Assembly: GCF_002310375.3 (NCBI RefSeq)
Contig: NZ_CP023315.3
Span: forward strand, 1,550,001-1,614,000
From: Caulobacter vibrioides
GTDB lineage: Bacteria > Pseudomonadota > Alphaproteobacteria > Caulobacterales > Caulobacteraceae
DNA: 64,000 bases
Reading direction: 5' to 3'
In this document: in pieces, positions 18,291-27,603 of the stretch
Position numbering within the stretch: the first letter of the stretch is position 1
How the letters are laid out: every line of letters begins with the position of its first letter
Translations under genes and position numbers: made by a program
The notes under the pieces: generated by a model
Databases searched by the model: none
Seen by the model: the letters and a program-made list of their open reading frames with translations, nothing else
What the model was told of the DNA's origin: nothing

Positions 18291-19021
18291 CGTGTCTGGC
18301 CCCCAGCGTCGCGACGGCGGGCGCCTGGCCTGTCGCGCCGGGCAAGACCCAGGTGATCGGCAAGTACGAGCGGCAGTCCGCCGACCAGGGCTTTGATCCC
18401 CAAGGCCTGTTGGTCGACATCGACCGGCGACGGGACGAGGCGGTGTCGGTCTTCGTCGAGCATGGCCTCACCGAGCGGCTGACGCTGCAAGCCAAGGCCG
18501 GCGTCACGCGGGGACGGGACCGGTGGGCGGACTATTCCGGCCGAGGACCGGTCGAGCTGGGTCTTCGCTGGGCCGTCCATCAGGACGACCATTCAGCGCT
18601 GTCGGTCTATCTGGGCGCGGCCGAGGCGGGGGTCGGGCGCAATGCGGGCTACGCGGCGCCCGGTCAGGGAAGTCTCGATCTCGAAGCCCGGGTGCTCTAC
18701 GGGCGGTCCGCGACCTGGCGGGAAAGGCCGGTCTATCTTGATCTCCAGGCCGCCCGGCTCAAGCGGGAGGGCCTGGCCGACGAGAATCGTCTCGACATCA
18801 CGCTGGGTCTTCGGCCTACGCCAAAGGTGCTCCTGCTGGCGCAAACCTATGCGGGTCAGGCCCAGCGACGGGGGGGCGATTCACGCTGGCTCAAGAGCGA
18901 GATCTCGGTCGTCCGCGCGTTCGGAGCGTGGAGCGCGCAGGTCGGATGGCGGGACACGCTGGCCGGACGCGAAACCGCCCGAGATCGAGGCGTCGTCCTC
19001 GCTTTGTGGCGCAACCTCTAG
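18272..19021 (+). CDS. predicted outer-membrane/envelope protein of unknown family
   Basis: A protein of about 249 residues. A short hydrophobic leader ending PSVATA-GAW suggests export. The rest has alternating hydrophobic/polar strands (LTLQAKAGVTRG, VELGLRWAVH, ALSVYLGAAEAGV, WSAQVGWRDTLAG) and ends in ALWRNL, as expected for a small beta-barrel, though without the usual final Phe. The start is uncertain: GTG 18272 is the only in-frame candidate before the mature region, lies in a terminator hairpin, and has no Shine-Dalgarno sequence. It sits between the aldolase-like gene and the RND genes; I do not recognise it. Confidence 0.65.
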   Translation: MIAAAFSCLAPSVATAGAWPVAPGKTQVIGKYERQSADQGFDPQGLLVDIDRRRDEAVSVFVEHGLTERLTLQAKAGVTRGRDRWADYSGRGPVELGLRWAVHQDDHSALSVYLGAAEAGVGRNAGYAAPGQGSLDLEARVLYGRSATWRERPVYLDLQAARLKREGLADENRLDITLGLRPTPKVLLLAQTYAGQAQRRGGDSRWLKSEISVVRAFGAWSAQVGWRDTLAGRETARDRGVVLALWRNL

Positions 19022-19140
19022 CGTATTTCAGGGCTGCAACACACGGTCATCCTGGTGTCACTGGACGCCGCTTTAGGGTGCGGTCATATCTCGAAGCGAT
19101 TGTCACCCCGCCGAGCTTCGTCGGCGCCCGGAGCACTTCC

Positions 19141-20265
19141 TTGATCCGCAGGCACTTTTTCCTCATCGTGGCCCTGGCCGCCGTGGTTCTCATGCTGGGC
19201 GTGGGCGGCTTCAAGCTGGCCTTCGCCAACAAGGAGACCAAAGGCGGCGGAGGCGGTCGTGCGACCAGCGTCTCGCAGGCGGTGGTCGGCGAGCGTCCGT
19301 TTACGGATCGAATCGAGGTTCTGGGCTCCGCCAAGGGGCGCCAGTCGGTGACCATCACCTCGAATACGGCGGAACTGATCACGGCGGTTCGCTTCACCGA
19401 CGGCCAAGCCGTGTCGCGGGGCCAGATCCTGGTCGAGCTCAAGGCCGAAGCCGAGGACGCCGGCATCGCCGAGGCGCGGGCGCGCCTTGCGCAGGCCGAG
19501 CGCGACTACAAGCGGTGGAAGACCCTGGCCGACAAGGGCATCGCTCCGCGCGCCTCCGCTGAGCAGTATCTGGCCGCATACGAGACCTCGAAGGCGGCGG
19601 TCGAATCCGCTCAGGCCAACAAGCTGGACCGCGTGATCCGCGCGCCGTTCGCCGGACGGGTCGGGATTTCGGACGTCGCGCCGGGCATGCTGATCAGCCC
19701 CGGCACCGCGATCGTCACCTTGGACGACACCTCGGTGATCCGCGTCGATTTCTCGGTCCCGGACCGTTATCTGGAGACTCTGCGCGTCGGACTTCCGATC
19801 ACCGCTAAGCCCGATGCGTTGCCGGGCGAGAGCTTCGTGGGCCGTATCGCGCAACTCGACACCCGCATCGACCCGACCACCCGCGCCATCAAGGCCCGCG
19901 CCGAGTTTCCGAACGCCGGTGGTCGTCTGAAGCCCGGCATGCTGGTCAAGGTGGCGATCGACCAGGGTGTCCGCACCGGCGTCGCCGTCCCGGAAGCCGC
20001 CGTGCAGTTTGAGGGCGAGCAGGCGTCGGTCTATGTCGTCGCCAAGGGCCCCAAGGGCATGATCGCGCGCCGTACGGATGTCGACACGGGCCTCACCGAG
20101 GGGGGCTTCGTCGAGATCCGGTCGGGTCTGAAGACCGGTGACAAGATCGTCGCCGACGGTCTGAACCGCATTCAGGACGGCGCGTCGATCGCCGGCGGCA
20201 AGCCCGGCGACAAGGCTGGGCAAAAGCCGGACGGCAAGGGCGGCGCTGACCGCAAGGCCGGCTGA
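19141..20265 (+). CDS. RND efflux periplasmic adaptor (HlyD/AcrA family)
   Basis: A protein of 374 residues: one N-terminal membrane anchor (FFLIVALAAVVLMLGVGGF), lipoyl/barrel-sandwich half (VRFTDGQAVSRGQILVELK), alpha-helical hairpin with ARARLAQAERDYKRWKTLAD, second lipoyl half (IRAPFAGRVGISDVAPGMLI) and the beta-barrel domain. It joins the inner-membrane pump to an outer-membrane channel. I choose TTG at 19141 because GGAG lies seven bases upstream; a GTG at 19078 is the alternative. It ends TGATG-coupled to the pump gene. The Gly/Lys-rich C-terminal tail (GGKPGDKAGQKPDGKGG) is unusual. Confidence 0.92.
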   Translation: MIRRHFFLIVALAAVVLMLGVGGFKLAFANKETKGGGGGRATSVSQAVVGERPFTDRIEVLGSAKGRQSVTITSNTAELITAVRFTDGQAVSRGQILVELKAEAEDAGIAEARARLAQAERDYKRWKTLADKGIAPRASAEQYLAAYETSKAAVESAQANKLDRVIRAPFAGRVGISDVAPGMLISPGTAIVTLDDTSVIRVDFSVPDRYLETLRVGLPITAKPDALPGESFVGRIAQLDTRIDPTTRAIKARAEFPNAGGRLKPGMLVKVAIDQGVRTGVAVPEAAVQFEGEQASVYVVAKGPKGMIARRTDVDTGLTEGGFVEIRSGLKTGDKIVADGLNRIQDGASIAGGKPGDKAGQKPDGKGGADRKAG

Positions 20266-23200
20266 TGCTGTCCGACCTCTCCGTCCGTCGCCCCGTATTC
20301 GCCGCCGTCGCGGCGATCATCCTCTGCGTCATCGGCTTGGCGGCGTTCACGTCGCTGCCGATCCGCGAGCTGCCCAGTGTCGATCCGCCCGTGGTGTCGG
20401 TCTCGACCAGCTATCGCGGCGCCTCGGCCGAAGTCATCGAAGAGCGCATCACCCAGGTGATCGAGCGTCAGGTCGCCGGCATCCAGGGGATCGACCGGGT
20501 CAACAGCTCCTCGCGCGACGGCCGTTCGAACATCAGCATCACGTTCAATCTGGACCGCGATCTCGACGCGGCCGCCAATGACGTGCGCGACGCTGTCAGC
20601 CGGGTGACCAGCAACCTGCCGGATCAAGCCGATCCGCCGCAGATCGCCAAGGCCAACGCCGACGCCGCGCCGATCATCATCCTGAACCTGACCTCGACCA
20701 CGCTGAACCCGCTGCAGCTGGCCGACTACGCCGACCGCTATCTAGTCGAGCGGATGTCGACGATCGACGGCGTGGCCCAGGCCAACCTGTTCGGCGCCAA
20801 GATCTACGCGATGCGGATCTGGCTCGACGCCAACGAGATGGCCGCGCGCGGCGTCACGGTGGACGATATCGAAAGCGCCCTGAACGCCCAGAACCTGGAG
20901 CTTCCCGCCGGCTCGCTGGAAAGCGCGGCCAAGGACTTCACGATCCGCGTGGCGCGCAGCTACGCCAAGCCCGAAGACTTCGCGCGCCTGCCGTTGCGGG
21001 CCGCCAACGGCTCTGGCTACGTGCTGCGCCTGGGTGACGTCGCGCGGATCGAGGAAGGTCCGGACGAGCGTCGTCGCCTGTTCCGCGGCAATGGCGTCGA
21101 TCAGGTCGGCATTGGTCTGACCCGTCAGTCGCAAGCCAATGACGTCGCGATCTCCAAGGCCGTCCGCGCCGAGGTCGAGGTGATCAACCAGACCCTGCCG
21201 GCCGGCACCAAGATGGTGGTGGCCGTCGACAACTCGGTGTTCACCGCCGAGGCGATCCACGAGGTGTGGATCACCATGGGCCTGTCGATCGGCCTGGTGG
21301 TGCTGGTCAACCTACTGTTCCTGGGCAGCTGGCGTTCGGCGCTGATCCCGTCGATCGTCGCGCCGATCTGCATCCTCTCGACCTTCATCATCCTGGCGCC
21401 GCTGGGCTTCTCGCTGAACCTGCTGACGCTGCTGGCCCTGGTGCTGGCGGTGGGTCTGGTGGTCGACGACGCCATCGTGGTGGTCGAGAACATTCAGCGC
21501 CGGGTGGACGAGGGCGAGCCGCCGTTGGTCGCCGCCGAGCGCGGCACCCGGCAGGTGTTCTTCGCCGTTGTGGCCACCACCGTTGTCCTGGTGTCGGTGT
21601 TCGCGCCGCTGATGTTCCTGCCCGGCTATATCGGCCGCCTGTTCGTCGAGCTGGCCGTCGCCATCGCCGCCGCCGTCGCTTTCTCGGCGCTGCTGGCGCT
21701 GTCGCTGTCGCCGATGATGGCCTCGAAACTGCTGCGTCCTGCGCACGGCGAGGGTTGGCTGGCGCGACGCGTCAACAAGGCCATGGGCGCCTTGAGCGCC
21801 TCGTATCGCGCGTCGCTTGAGCAGATCCTGGGCGGATGGTCCGCGGCGATCTCCGGCGTGCTGGTGGTTCTGCTGGCGGGCTTCGCCGCCCTGCTGTTCG
21901 TCAGCCTGCCCAAGGAGCTGGTGCCGGCCGAAGACCGGGGGCGGGTGGACGTCTCGATCTCGGCGGCCGAAGGCGCCGGCTACGACTACACCTCGGCCAT
22001 CGGTCTGAAAATCGAGAAGGTGCTCGACAAGTACCGGCAGGACGGCGTTTCCGAGCGAACCATCATGACCATCCCGCGCTTCGGCGGGAACTCGTTCAAC
22101 AGCGCCAACGGCGTCGTCGCGTTGAAGCCCTGGGGCGAGCGCGAAAAGACCGCCGATGAGGTCGCTGCGGAGCTGAACAAGGAGCTCTCCAAGTTCACCA
22201 GCGTTCGCGCCGTGGCCAGCGTGCGCGGTCCCTTCCAGCGGGGCGGCGGCGGTGGCGGCGGTGGCGGCACCAACGTCGACTTCATCGCCGTCGGGAACGA
22301 CTATGTTCAGTTGGCGGGTTGGCTCAAGCCGATCCTGGCCGAGGCGCAGGACAATCCGGGCCTGGCCCGTCCGCGCCTGGACTACGAGCCGACCGCGCCG
22401 CGTCTGCTGGTGCAGATCGATCTCGACAAGGCCGCCACCCTCGGCGTCTCGGCGCAGTCGGTCGGGCGGGCGCTCGAGACCATGTTCGGGTCGCGCCGCG
22501 CGACGACCTACATCAAGAATGGCCAGGAATACGACGTCATCCTGCAGACCAATCTGGACCAGCGCCGGAGCGTCGAGGACCTGAACCGCCTGAACGTGCG
22601 CACCAGCACCGGCGCCACCGTGCCGCTGTCCACCGTGGTCACCACCGAACTCCGGGGCGACACGCCCGATCGCCCGCGCGTCGATCGCCTGCGCTCGGTC
22701 ACCCTGACCACGCAGCTGAACCCTGGCTATACGGTCGAGGACGCCGTGGCGTTCTTCAAGGACCAGGCGGCCCAGCATCCGACGCCGGGCGTCAGCATCA
22801 AGTGGGGCGGGCAGGCCAAGGACTATCTTGAAGGCTCGGGCGGCATCGCCATCGCCTTCGGCCTGGCCCTGCTGCTGGTGTTCCTGGTGCTGGCCGCGCA
22901 GTTCGAGAGCTGGATCCACCCGGCGGTCATCATGCTGACCGTGCCGCTAGCGGCGCTGGGCGGGCTGTTCGGCCTGCTGGTGATGGGCTCGACCATCAAC
23001 ACCTACAGCCAGATCGGCCTGATCATCCTGATCGGTATCGCCACCAAGAACGGCATCCTGATCGTCGAGTTCGCCAACCAGCTACGCGACGAGGGTCTGA
23101 CCGTGCGCGAGGCAGTGGTCGAGGCGGCGGCCCTGCGCCTGCGTCCGATCATCATGACCTCGGTCTCGGCCGCGATGGGCGCTCTGCCGCTGATGCTGTG

Positions 23201-23408
23201 GGCGGGCGCCGGCGCGGGCAGCCGCCAGACGATCGGGGCGGTGATCTTCACCGGCGCGATCTTCGCCACCCTGCTGACGCTGTTCATCGTTCCGGTCTTC
23301 TATGACCTCCTGGCGCGCTTCACGAAGTCGCCGGAGTGGACGGCGCGCCAGATCGAAGCGTATGAAGCCCAGGAAAAGTCGGGTGAGGGGCAAACCTCAC
23401 CCGTGTAG
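20265..23408 (+). CDS. RND multidrug efflux inner-membrane pump (HAE1 family)
   Basis: A protein of 1047 residues, twelve predicted helices and two large periplasmic loops. The proton-relay helix 4 contains GLVVDDAIVVVENI with the paired Asp residues, and helix 10 has IGIATKNGILIVEFA with the essential Lys. It exports hydrophobic compounds using proton influx. It starts one base inside the adaptor stop codon (TGATG). A run of nine glycines encoded by GGC/GGT codons around 22240-22267 lies in the second periplasmic loop. No TolC-like gene is present in the window. Confidence 0.95.
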   Translation: MLSDLSVRRPVFAAVAAIILCVIGLAAFTSLPIRELPSVDPPVVSVSTSYRGASAEVIEERITQVIERQVAGIQGIDRVNSSSRDGRSNISITFNLDRDLDAAANDVRDAVSRVTSNLPDQADPPQIAKANADAAPIIILNLTSTTLNPLQLADYADRYLVERMSTIDGVAQANLFGAKIYAMRIWLDANEMAARGVTVDDIESALNAQNLELPAGSLESAAKDFTIRVARSYAKPEDFARLPLRAANGSGYVLRLGDVARIEEGPDERRRLFRGNGVDQVGIGLTRQSQANDVAISKAVRAEVEVINQTLPAGTKMVVAVDNSVFTAEAIHEVWITMGLSIGLVVLVNLLFLGSWRSALIPSIVAPICILSTFIILAPLGFSLNLLTLLALVLAVGLVVDDAIVVVENIQRRVDEGEPPLVAAERGTRQVFFAVVATTVVLVSVFAPLMFLPGYIGRLFVELAVAIAAAVAFSALLALSLSPMMASKLLRPAHGEGWLARRVNKAMGALSASYRASLEQILGGWSAAISGVLVVLLAGFAALLFVSLPKELVPAEDRGRVDVSISAAEGAGYDYTSAIGLKIEKVLDKYRQDGVSERTIMTIPRFGGNSFNSANGVVALKPWGEREKTADEVAAELNKELSKFTSVRAVASVRGPFQRGGGGGGGGGTNVDFIAVGNDYVQLAGWLKPILAEAQDNPGLARPRLDYEPTAPRLLVQIDLDKAATLGVSAQSVGRALETMFGSRRATTYIKNGQEYDVILQTNLDQRRSVEDLNRLNVRTSTGATVPLSTVVTTELRGDTPDRPRVDRLRSVTLTTQLNPGYTVEDAVAFFKDQAAQHPTPGVSIKWGGQAKDYLEGSGGIAIAFGLALLLVFLVLAAQFESWIHPAVIMLTVPLAALGGLFGLLVMGSTINTYSQIGLIILIGIATKNGILIVEFANQLRDEGLTVREAVVEAAALRLRPIIMTSVSAAMGALPLMLWAGAGAGSRQTIGAVIFTGAIFATLLTLFIVPVFYDLLARFTKSPEWTARQIEAYEAQEKSGEGQTSPV

Positions 23409-23423
23409 GCCGGGTGAGGAAGC

Positions 23424-25778
23424 ATGCCTGATGGCTCTCTGACGGCCAAGCGGCAGGAAATCGCGCTGCTGCGGCGGCTCGAGGAACGGATTCTCTGGTT
23501 GGCGGCGTGGACCATCCACAACGCCAACCACCTCCGGGAAAGCCGAGACGGCTTGAAGGTCGGCGGTCACCAGGCGTCCAGCGCCTCGCTGACCACGATC
23601 ATGACTGCGCTCTACATGAAGGCGTTGCGCCCGCAGGACCGGGTTGCGGTCAAGCCGCACGCCAGTCCGGTCTTCCACGCCATCCAGCACCTGTTCGGGC
23701 GTCAGAGCCTGGACAACCTCAAGCGCTTCCGGGCCCTGGGCGGCGCGCAGTCCTATCCGTCGCGCACCAAGGACGTCGACGACGTCGATTTCTCGACCGG
23801 CTCGGTGGGGCTGGGCGTGGCCATGACCGCCTTCGCCTCGCTGACCCAGGACTATCTGGCCGCGCGCGGCGCGGTGAAGCCCGAGAAGATGGGCCGGATG
23901 ATCTCGCTGCTCGGCGACGCCGAGCTGGACGAGGGCAACATCTACGAAGCCCTGATCGAGGCCTGCAAGCACGACATCCGCAACACCTGGTGGATCGTCG
24001 ACTACAACCGCCAAAGCCTGGACGCGACCACCCAGGATCGGATGTTCACCCGCTATGGCGAGATCTTCGAAGCCGCCGGCTGGGCTGTCGAGACGCTGAA
24101 ATGGTCCAGGCGACAGCGCGAGGCCTTCGCCAGGCCGGGCGGCGACAAGCTGCAGGCTTGGATCGAGACCGCCCCCAATGACCTGTTTTCGGCCCTGACC
24201 TATCAGGGCGGCGCGGCGTGGCGTGAGCGGCTGACCGCCGACCTGTCCGACAGCCCCGAGGCTTTGGCCCTGATCGCCGGCTACAAGGACGTCGACCTGG
24301 CCGAGTTGATGACCGAGCTGGGCGGGCACTGCCTGGAGACGCTGCTGGAGGCCTTCGAGAAGGCCAGCCAGGATGATCGCCCGCGCTTCTTCATCGCCTA
24401 CACGGTCAAGGGCCTGCGGCTGCCGTTCCAGGGCCACAAGGACAATCACGCGGGCCTGATGACCCCGGCCCAGATCGCCGAGCTACGAGCGCGTCTCGGC
24501 GTGGTCGAGGGCGAGGAATGGGACCCCCTCTCGGGCCTGTCGGCCGCCGAGCGCACCGCGATCAAGGGGCTGGTCGCACGCGCGCCGTTCGCCGCCGAGG
24601 TCGAGCGCAATCACCTGGCGCCGCAGATTCCCACGCCCAGCGCCGGTGAGCTGCTGGCCGCCGTCGCTGGCGGCGGTGAGCAATCCACCCAGGCCGCGTT
24701 CGGCAAGGTGATGTTCGAGATCGCCGCGCGAAAGGACGAGTTCGCGGGCCGGGTGGTCACCACCTCGCCGGACGTCACCGTCTCGACCAATCTGGGCGGC
24801 TTTGTGAACCGTCGCGGCGTGTTCCAGCGTCGCGCGCACGACGATGTCTTCAAGCGTCGCCGCATCCCCTCGGCCCAGGTCTGGTCCAAGGCCGAGACGG
24901 GCCAGCACGTGGAGCTGGGCATCGCCGAGAACAACCTGTTCATCGCCCTGGCGGCGCTGGGTCTGACCGCACCGCTGTTTGGCGAGCGGCTGTTTCCGGT
25001 CGGCACGCTCTACGACCCGTTCATCGCCCGGGGTCTCGATGCGCTGAACTACGCCTGCTACCAGGACGCCCGGTTCCTGCTGGTGGCGACCCCGTCCGGC
25101 CTGACCCTGGCGCCCGAAGGCGGGGCGCACCAGTCGATCAATGCGCCGGTGATCGGCATGGCCCAGCCGGGCCTCGACACCTACGAGCCGGCCTTCGCGG
25201 ACGAGACCGCTGTGCTGATGGCGCACGCCTTCGACCGCATCCAGGCCAAGGACGGCGCCTCGACCTATCTGCGCCTATCGACCCGGGGCATCGCCCAGCC
25301 CGACCGGACAGGCGACGCCTGGCGGCAGGGCGTCATCGACGGCGGCTACTGGCTCAAGGCCCCGGCGCCGGGCGCGCGACTGGCGATCGTCTATAGCGGG
25401 GCCCTGGCGCCCGAGGCCCTGGCCGCGTTCGAGGCGCTTACCGAGGACATGCCCGAGGCGGGCCTGTTGGCGGTGACCTCCGCCGACCTGCTGCATCGGG
25501 ACTGGACCGCGGCGGGCCGCGCGCGCTGGACAGGGCAGGGGAGCCGCCTGTCGACCATCGAGGCTTTGCTGGCCCCTCTGGATCGGGATGCGGGTCTGGT
25601 GACCCTGACCGACGGCGCGCCGCTGGCCCTGTCGTGGCTGGGGTCGGTGCGGGGGCAGCGGGTTCGGGCGCTGGGGCTGGAGACCTTCGGCCAATCGGGC
25701 GATCTGCCGGATCTCTATGCCCAATATCGGCTGGACGCCGACGCCGTGCTGGACGCCTGCGCGGACCTGCTGGCCTAG
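23424..25778 (+). CDS. transketolase-like thiamine-diphosphate enzyme (AceE-type E1)
   Basis: A protein of 784 residues. The ThDP/Mg motif is LLGDAELDEGNIYEALIEAC ... DYNRQSLD, and the N-terminal block NHLRESRDGLKVGGHQASSAS and pyrimidine-domain LGIAENNLFIALAALG fit the homodimeric pyruvate dehydrogenase E1 group within the transketolase superfamily. Reported AceE proteins are about 100 residues longer, and there is no E2 or E3 gene nearby, so it may be a stand-alone 2-oxo-acid or ketose-converting enzyme. Its stop overlaps the convergent NTF2-fold gene by four bases. Confidence 0.82.
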   Translation: MPDGSLTAKRQEIALLRRLEERILWLAAWTIHNANHLRESRDGLKVGGHQASSASLTTIMTALYMKALRPQDRVAVKPHASPVFHAIQHLFGRQSLDNLKRFRALGGAQSYPSRTKDVDDVDFSTGSVGLGVAMTAFASLTQDYLAARGAVKPEKMGRMISLLGDAELDEGNIYEALIEACKHDIRNTWWIVDYNRQSLDATTQDRMFTRYGEIFEAAGWAVETLKWSRRQREAFARPGGDKLQAWIETAPNDLFSALTYQGGAAWRERLTADLSDSPEALALIAGYKDVDLAELMTELGGHCLETLLEAFEKASQDDRPRFFIAYTVKGLRLPFQGHKDNHAGLMTPAQIAELRARLGVVEGEEWDPLSGLSAAERTAIKGLVARAPFAAEVERNHLAPQIPTPSAGELLAAVAGGGEQSTQAAFGKVMFEIAARKDEFAGRVVTTSPDVTVSTNLGGFVNRRGVFQRRAHDDVFKRRRIPSAQVWSKAETGQHVELGIAENNLFIALAALGLTAPLFGERLFPVGTLYDPFIARGLDALNYACYQDARFLLVATPSGLTLAPEGGAHQSINAPVIGMAQPGLDTYEPAFADETAVLMAHAFDRIQAKDGASTYLRLSTRGIAQPDRTGDAWRQGVIDGGYWLKAPAPGARLAIVYSGALAPEALAAFEALTEDMPEAGLLAVTSADLLHRDWTAAGRARWTGQGSRLSTIEALLAPLDRDAGLVTLTDGAPLALSWLGSVRGQRVRALGLETFGQSGDLPDLYAQYRLDADAVLDACADLLA

Positions 25779-26131
25779 AACCCGCTCAAGATCGTCATGC
25801 CGCTCAGCAGGCCGTCGCGGAAGTGGTAGGTCAGTCGCGCGCGGGTGTCCGACCAGACTTGGCCATGCTCGGTTTCGACCGCGTACTGGGCGTCGACCGT
25901 CAGCGCATCGGCGGTCTCCTCGATCACCGCGATCAGCTGGATGTTGGGTCGGATGGTGGCGAACACGCGGGCGAAGTGCCCCATGACCGCCTCTTGGCCG
26001 ACGAGGTCCTCACCGGTTTCGAGCGTGTTGGGCCAGGTCGCGTCAGGATGGATCAAGCGGCGCAGACCAGCGGCGTTGCGGGTGTTGAACACCGCGAAGG
26101 CCTCCTCCAGCACCGTCAGCAAGGCGCTCAT
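25775..26131 (-). CDS. NTF2/SnoaL-like domain protein (single domain)
   Basis: A protein of 118 residues forming one cone-shaped NTF2-like fold: helix LTVLEEAFAVFNTRNAAGLRRLI, HPDATWPNTLE, then beta strands ending YHFRDGLLSGMTILSGF. This fold serves as a small-molecule pocket in isomerases, cyclases and hydrolases; many copies have no assigned substrate. The start overlaps the upstream two-domain gene by four bases, and the opening (EEAFAVFNTRNA) resembles the first domain of that protein (YEAFNTRAFD), suggesting a common origin. Confidence 0.85.
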   Translation of the reverse strand: MSALLTVLEEAFAVFNTRNAAGLRRLIHPDATWPNTLETGEDLVGQEAVMGHFARVFATIRPNIQLIAVIEETADALTVDAQYAVETEHGQVWSDTRARLTYHFRDGLLSGMTILSGF

Positions 26132-26862
26132 GGGGCCGTCTCGTCACCGCTGTCGTCGACATCCTGCTCGACGATCCTTCCGGCTTGAAGGCGGTACCAG
26201 GCGGTGACGCCGCCGTCCTGCCAAAGGTGGCCTTTGGCGCCGCGCGCCTCGACCTGCAGCCGGACTCGGACCCGGTCGTCCGGCTCGAACACATAGTCCC
26301 GCATCGCGAGGGTCACTTGCAGCGTCGCGAACAGATGCTCGAAATGCGCCCGAATGTCCTGGGCGCCGACGATGTGGCCGTCCTCCAGCTTGTCCTGCAA
26401 GCGCGCGTCAGCGGTGTAACAATCCATTATCGCGTCGAGGTCTCGAGCGTTGATCGCGTCGAACAGGCGCTGCAGCAAGCGATCGACGCCCTCGAAACTC
26501 GGCGCGGCGTAGTTCTGCTGGCTTTCCAGGCGCGTGATGAGCCCGTCGCGGATCGTAAAGCGGTGTCGAACCCGCAGGCTTGACCAAAGTGACCCATCGA
26601 CGGCGCTGACGACGGTCTGTCGCGTCAGCACCTCGACCTGACCGGGGGATGGCGTAAACAGGGCGATGGGCTGGTGCCGCACGCGCAGAGGAGCGGTCGC
26701 CGTCTCGAAGTAGTCACGCACGGCCTCGACGCCTTCAAGCCGACGGTCTTCGACCTCATCGGGCCAGGAGACGTCTTGCGCCATGCCGGCGAACAACCGG
26801 TCGAAGGCGCGGGTGTTGAAGGCCTCGTAAAGCTGCGCGATCCGGTCTTCGTCGGGAGTCAT
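26128..26862 (-). CDS. tandem NTF2/SnoaL-like two-domain protein
   Basis: A protein of 244 residues with two NTF2-like domains. The first (about 1-120) starts RIAQLYEAFNTRAFDRLFAGM and ends with HRFTIRDGLITRLESQQNY; the second (about 128-240) starts LLQRLFDAINARDLDAIMDCY and ends TAWYRLQAGRIVEQDVDD. Both keep the Asp/Trp-containing pocket region. With the overlapping downstream gene, three such domains are encoded in a row. No catalytic role can be assigned from sequence alone. The ATG at 26862 is the first that begins a domain; longer frames run into the cytochrome gene. Confidence 0.82.
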   Translation of the reverse strand: MTPDEDRIAQLYEAFNTRAFDRLFAGMAQDVSWPDEVEDRRLEGVEAVRDYFETATAPLRVRHQPIALFTPSPGQVEVLTRQTVVSAVDGSLWSSLRVRHRFTIRDGLITRLESQQNYAAPSFEGVDRLLQRLFDAINARDLDAIMDCYTADARLQDKLEDGHIVGAQDIRAHFEHLFATLQVTLAMRDYVFEPDDRVRVRLQVEARGAKGHLWQDGGVTAWYRLQAGRIVEQDVDDSGDETAP

Positions 26863-26945
26863 GGGCGTCGAACAACGTTCTCCGTGCGGACCTTGTCCAT
26901 GCGCCAGAACGGGCCGACGGGGAGCGTGTAATATTGCCGCACGGA

Positions 26946-27452
26946 CTACTTGGCCTGCGGCTTGTAGCCCGTTTCGACCTTCAGATAGGCGATCAGGTCG
27001 ATGCGATCCTTTTCGCCCTTGATGCCGGCGAAGGTCATCTTGGTGCCGGGCATGAAGCCGCGCGGATCGGCCAACCATTTGTCGAGCTGGCCGGCGTCCC
27101 AGACGAAGCCCGCCGCCTTCACCGCGTCGGAGTAGCTGTAGCCTTCCTTTCCGCCCGCCTTGCGGCCGAACACGCCGTGGAGGTTCGGGCCCGTCAGGTC
27201 CGGGCCGCCTTCAGTGATCGTGTGGCAAGAGCGGCAGAGGGCGAACTTGCTTTGGCCGTTCGACAGGTCGCCGGTGTTGTAGGGCGCGGGCAGGGCGGCG
27301 AGGGCGGCGGCCTTCTCGGTGTCGGTCGGGGCGGGCGCCGCAGCCGGCGTCGGCGCGTCGGCCGGAGCCTGGCTGGAGCTTCCACCGTCCTTCGAGCACG
27401 CCGAAACGGTCACACAAAGGGCCGCGACGGCAGCCAGTTTCAACGAGCGCAT
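26946..27452 (-). CDS. class I c-type cytochrome lipoprotein
   Basis: A protein of 168 residues. The leader MRSLKLAAVAALCVTVSACS ends in a lipobox-like VSAC, followed by a Pro/Ala linker. The haem site is CRSCHT and the distal Met ligand is in MPGTKMTFAG; LHGVFGRKAGG and the C-terminal helix RIDLIAYLK fit small soluble cytochromes of the c552/c2 type. It carries electrons in the periplasm, probably to a terminal oxidase. Two ATGs lie six bases apart; GAGG is directly before the first but six bases before the second (27452), so I use the second. Confidence 0.9.
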   Translation of the reverse strand: MRSLKLAAVAALCVTVSACSKDGGSSSQAPADAPTPAAAPAPTDTEKAAALAALPAPYNTGDLSNGQSKFALCRSCHTITEGGPDLTGPNLHGVFGRKAGGKEGYSYSDAVKAAGFVWDAGQLDKWLADPRGFMPGTKMTFAGIKGEKDRIDLIAYLKVETGYKPQAK

Positions 27453-27603
27453 ATTCATCCTCGACTGACGTTTCGCCGCAGGTTCTGCGACGCCGCGACG
27501 CATTCCAAACCCTTATAAAATCTGGTCCCGCGCCTTGTCACGTAACAATGGTCCTTAGGCGTGGGGGTTACAGCAGGGCTGCGACAATTGCTGGTATCTA
27601 CGT

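Noticed and set aside
21312-22919. 535-codon minus-strand frame inside the RND pump
   Set aside because: His/Gln/Arg-rich antisense shadow of the pump gene; no domain signature.
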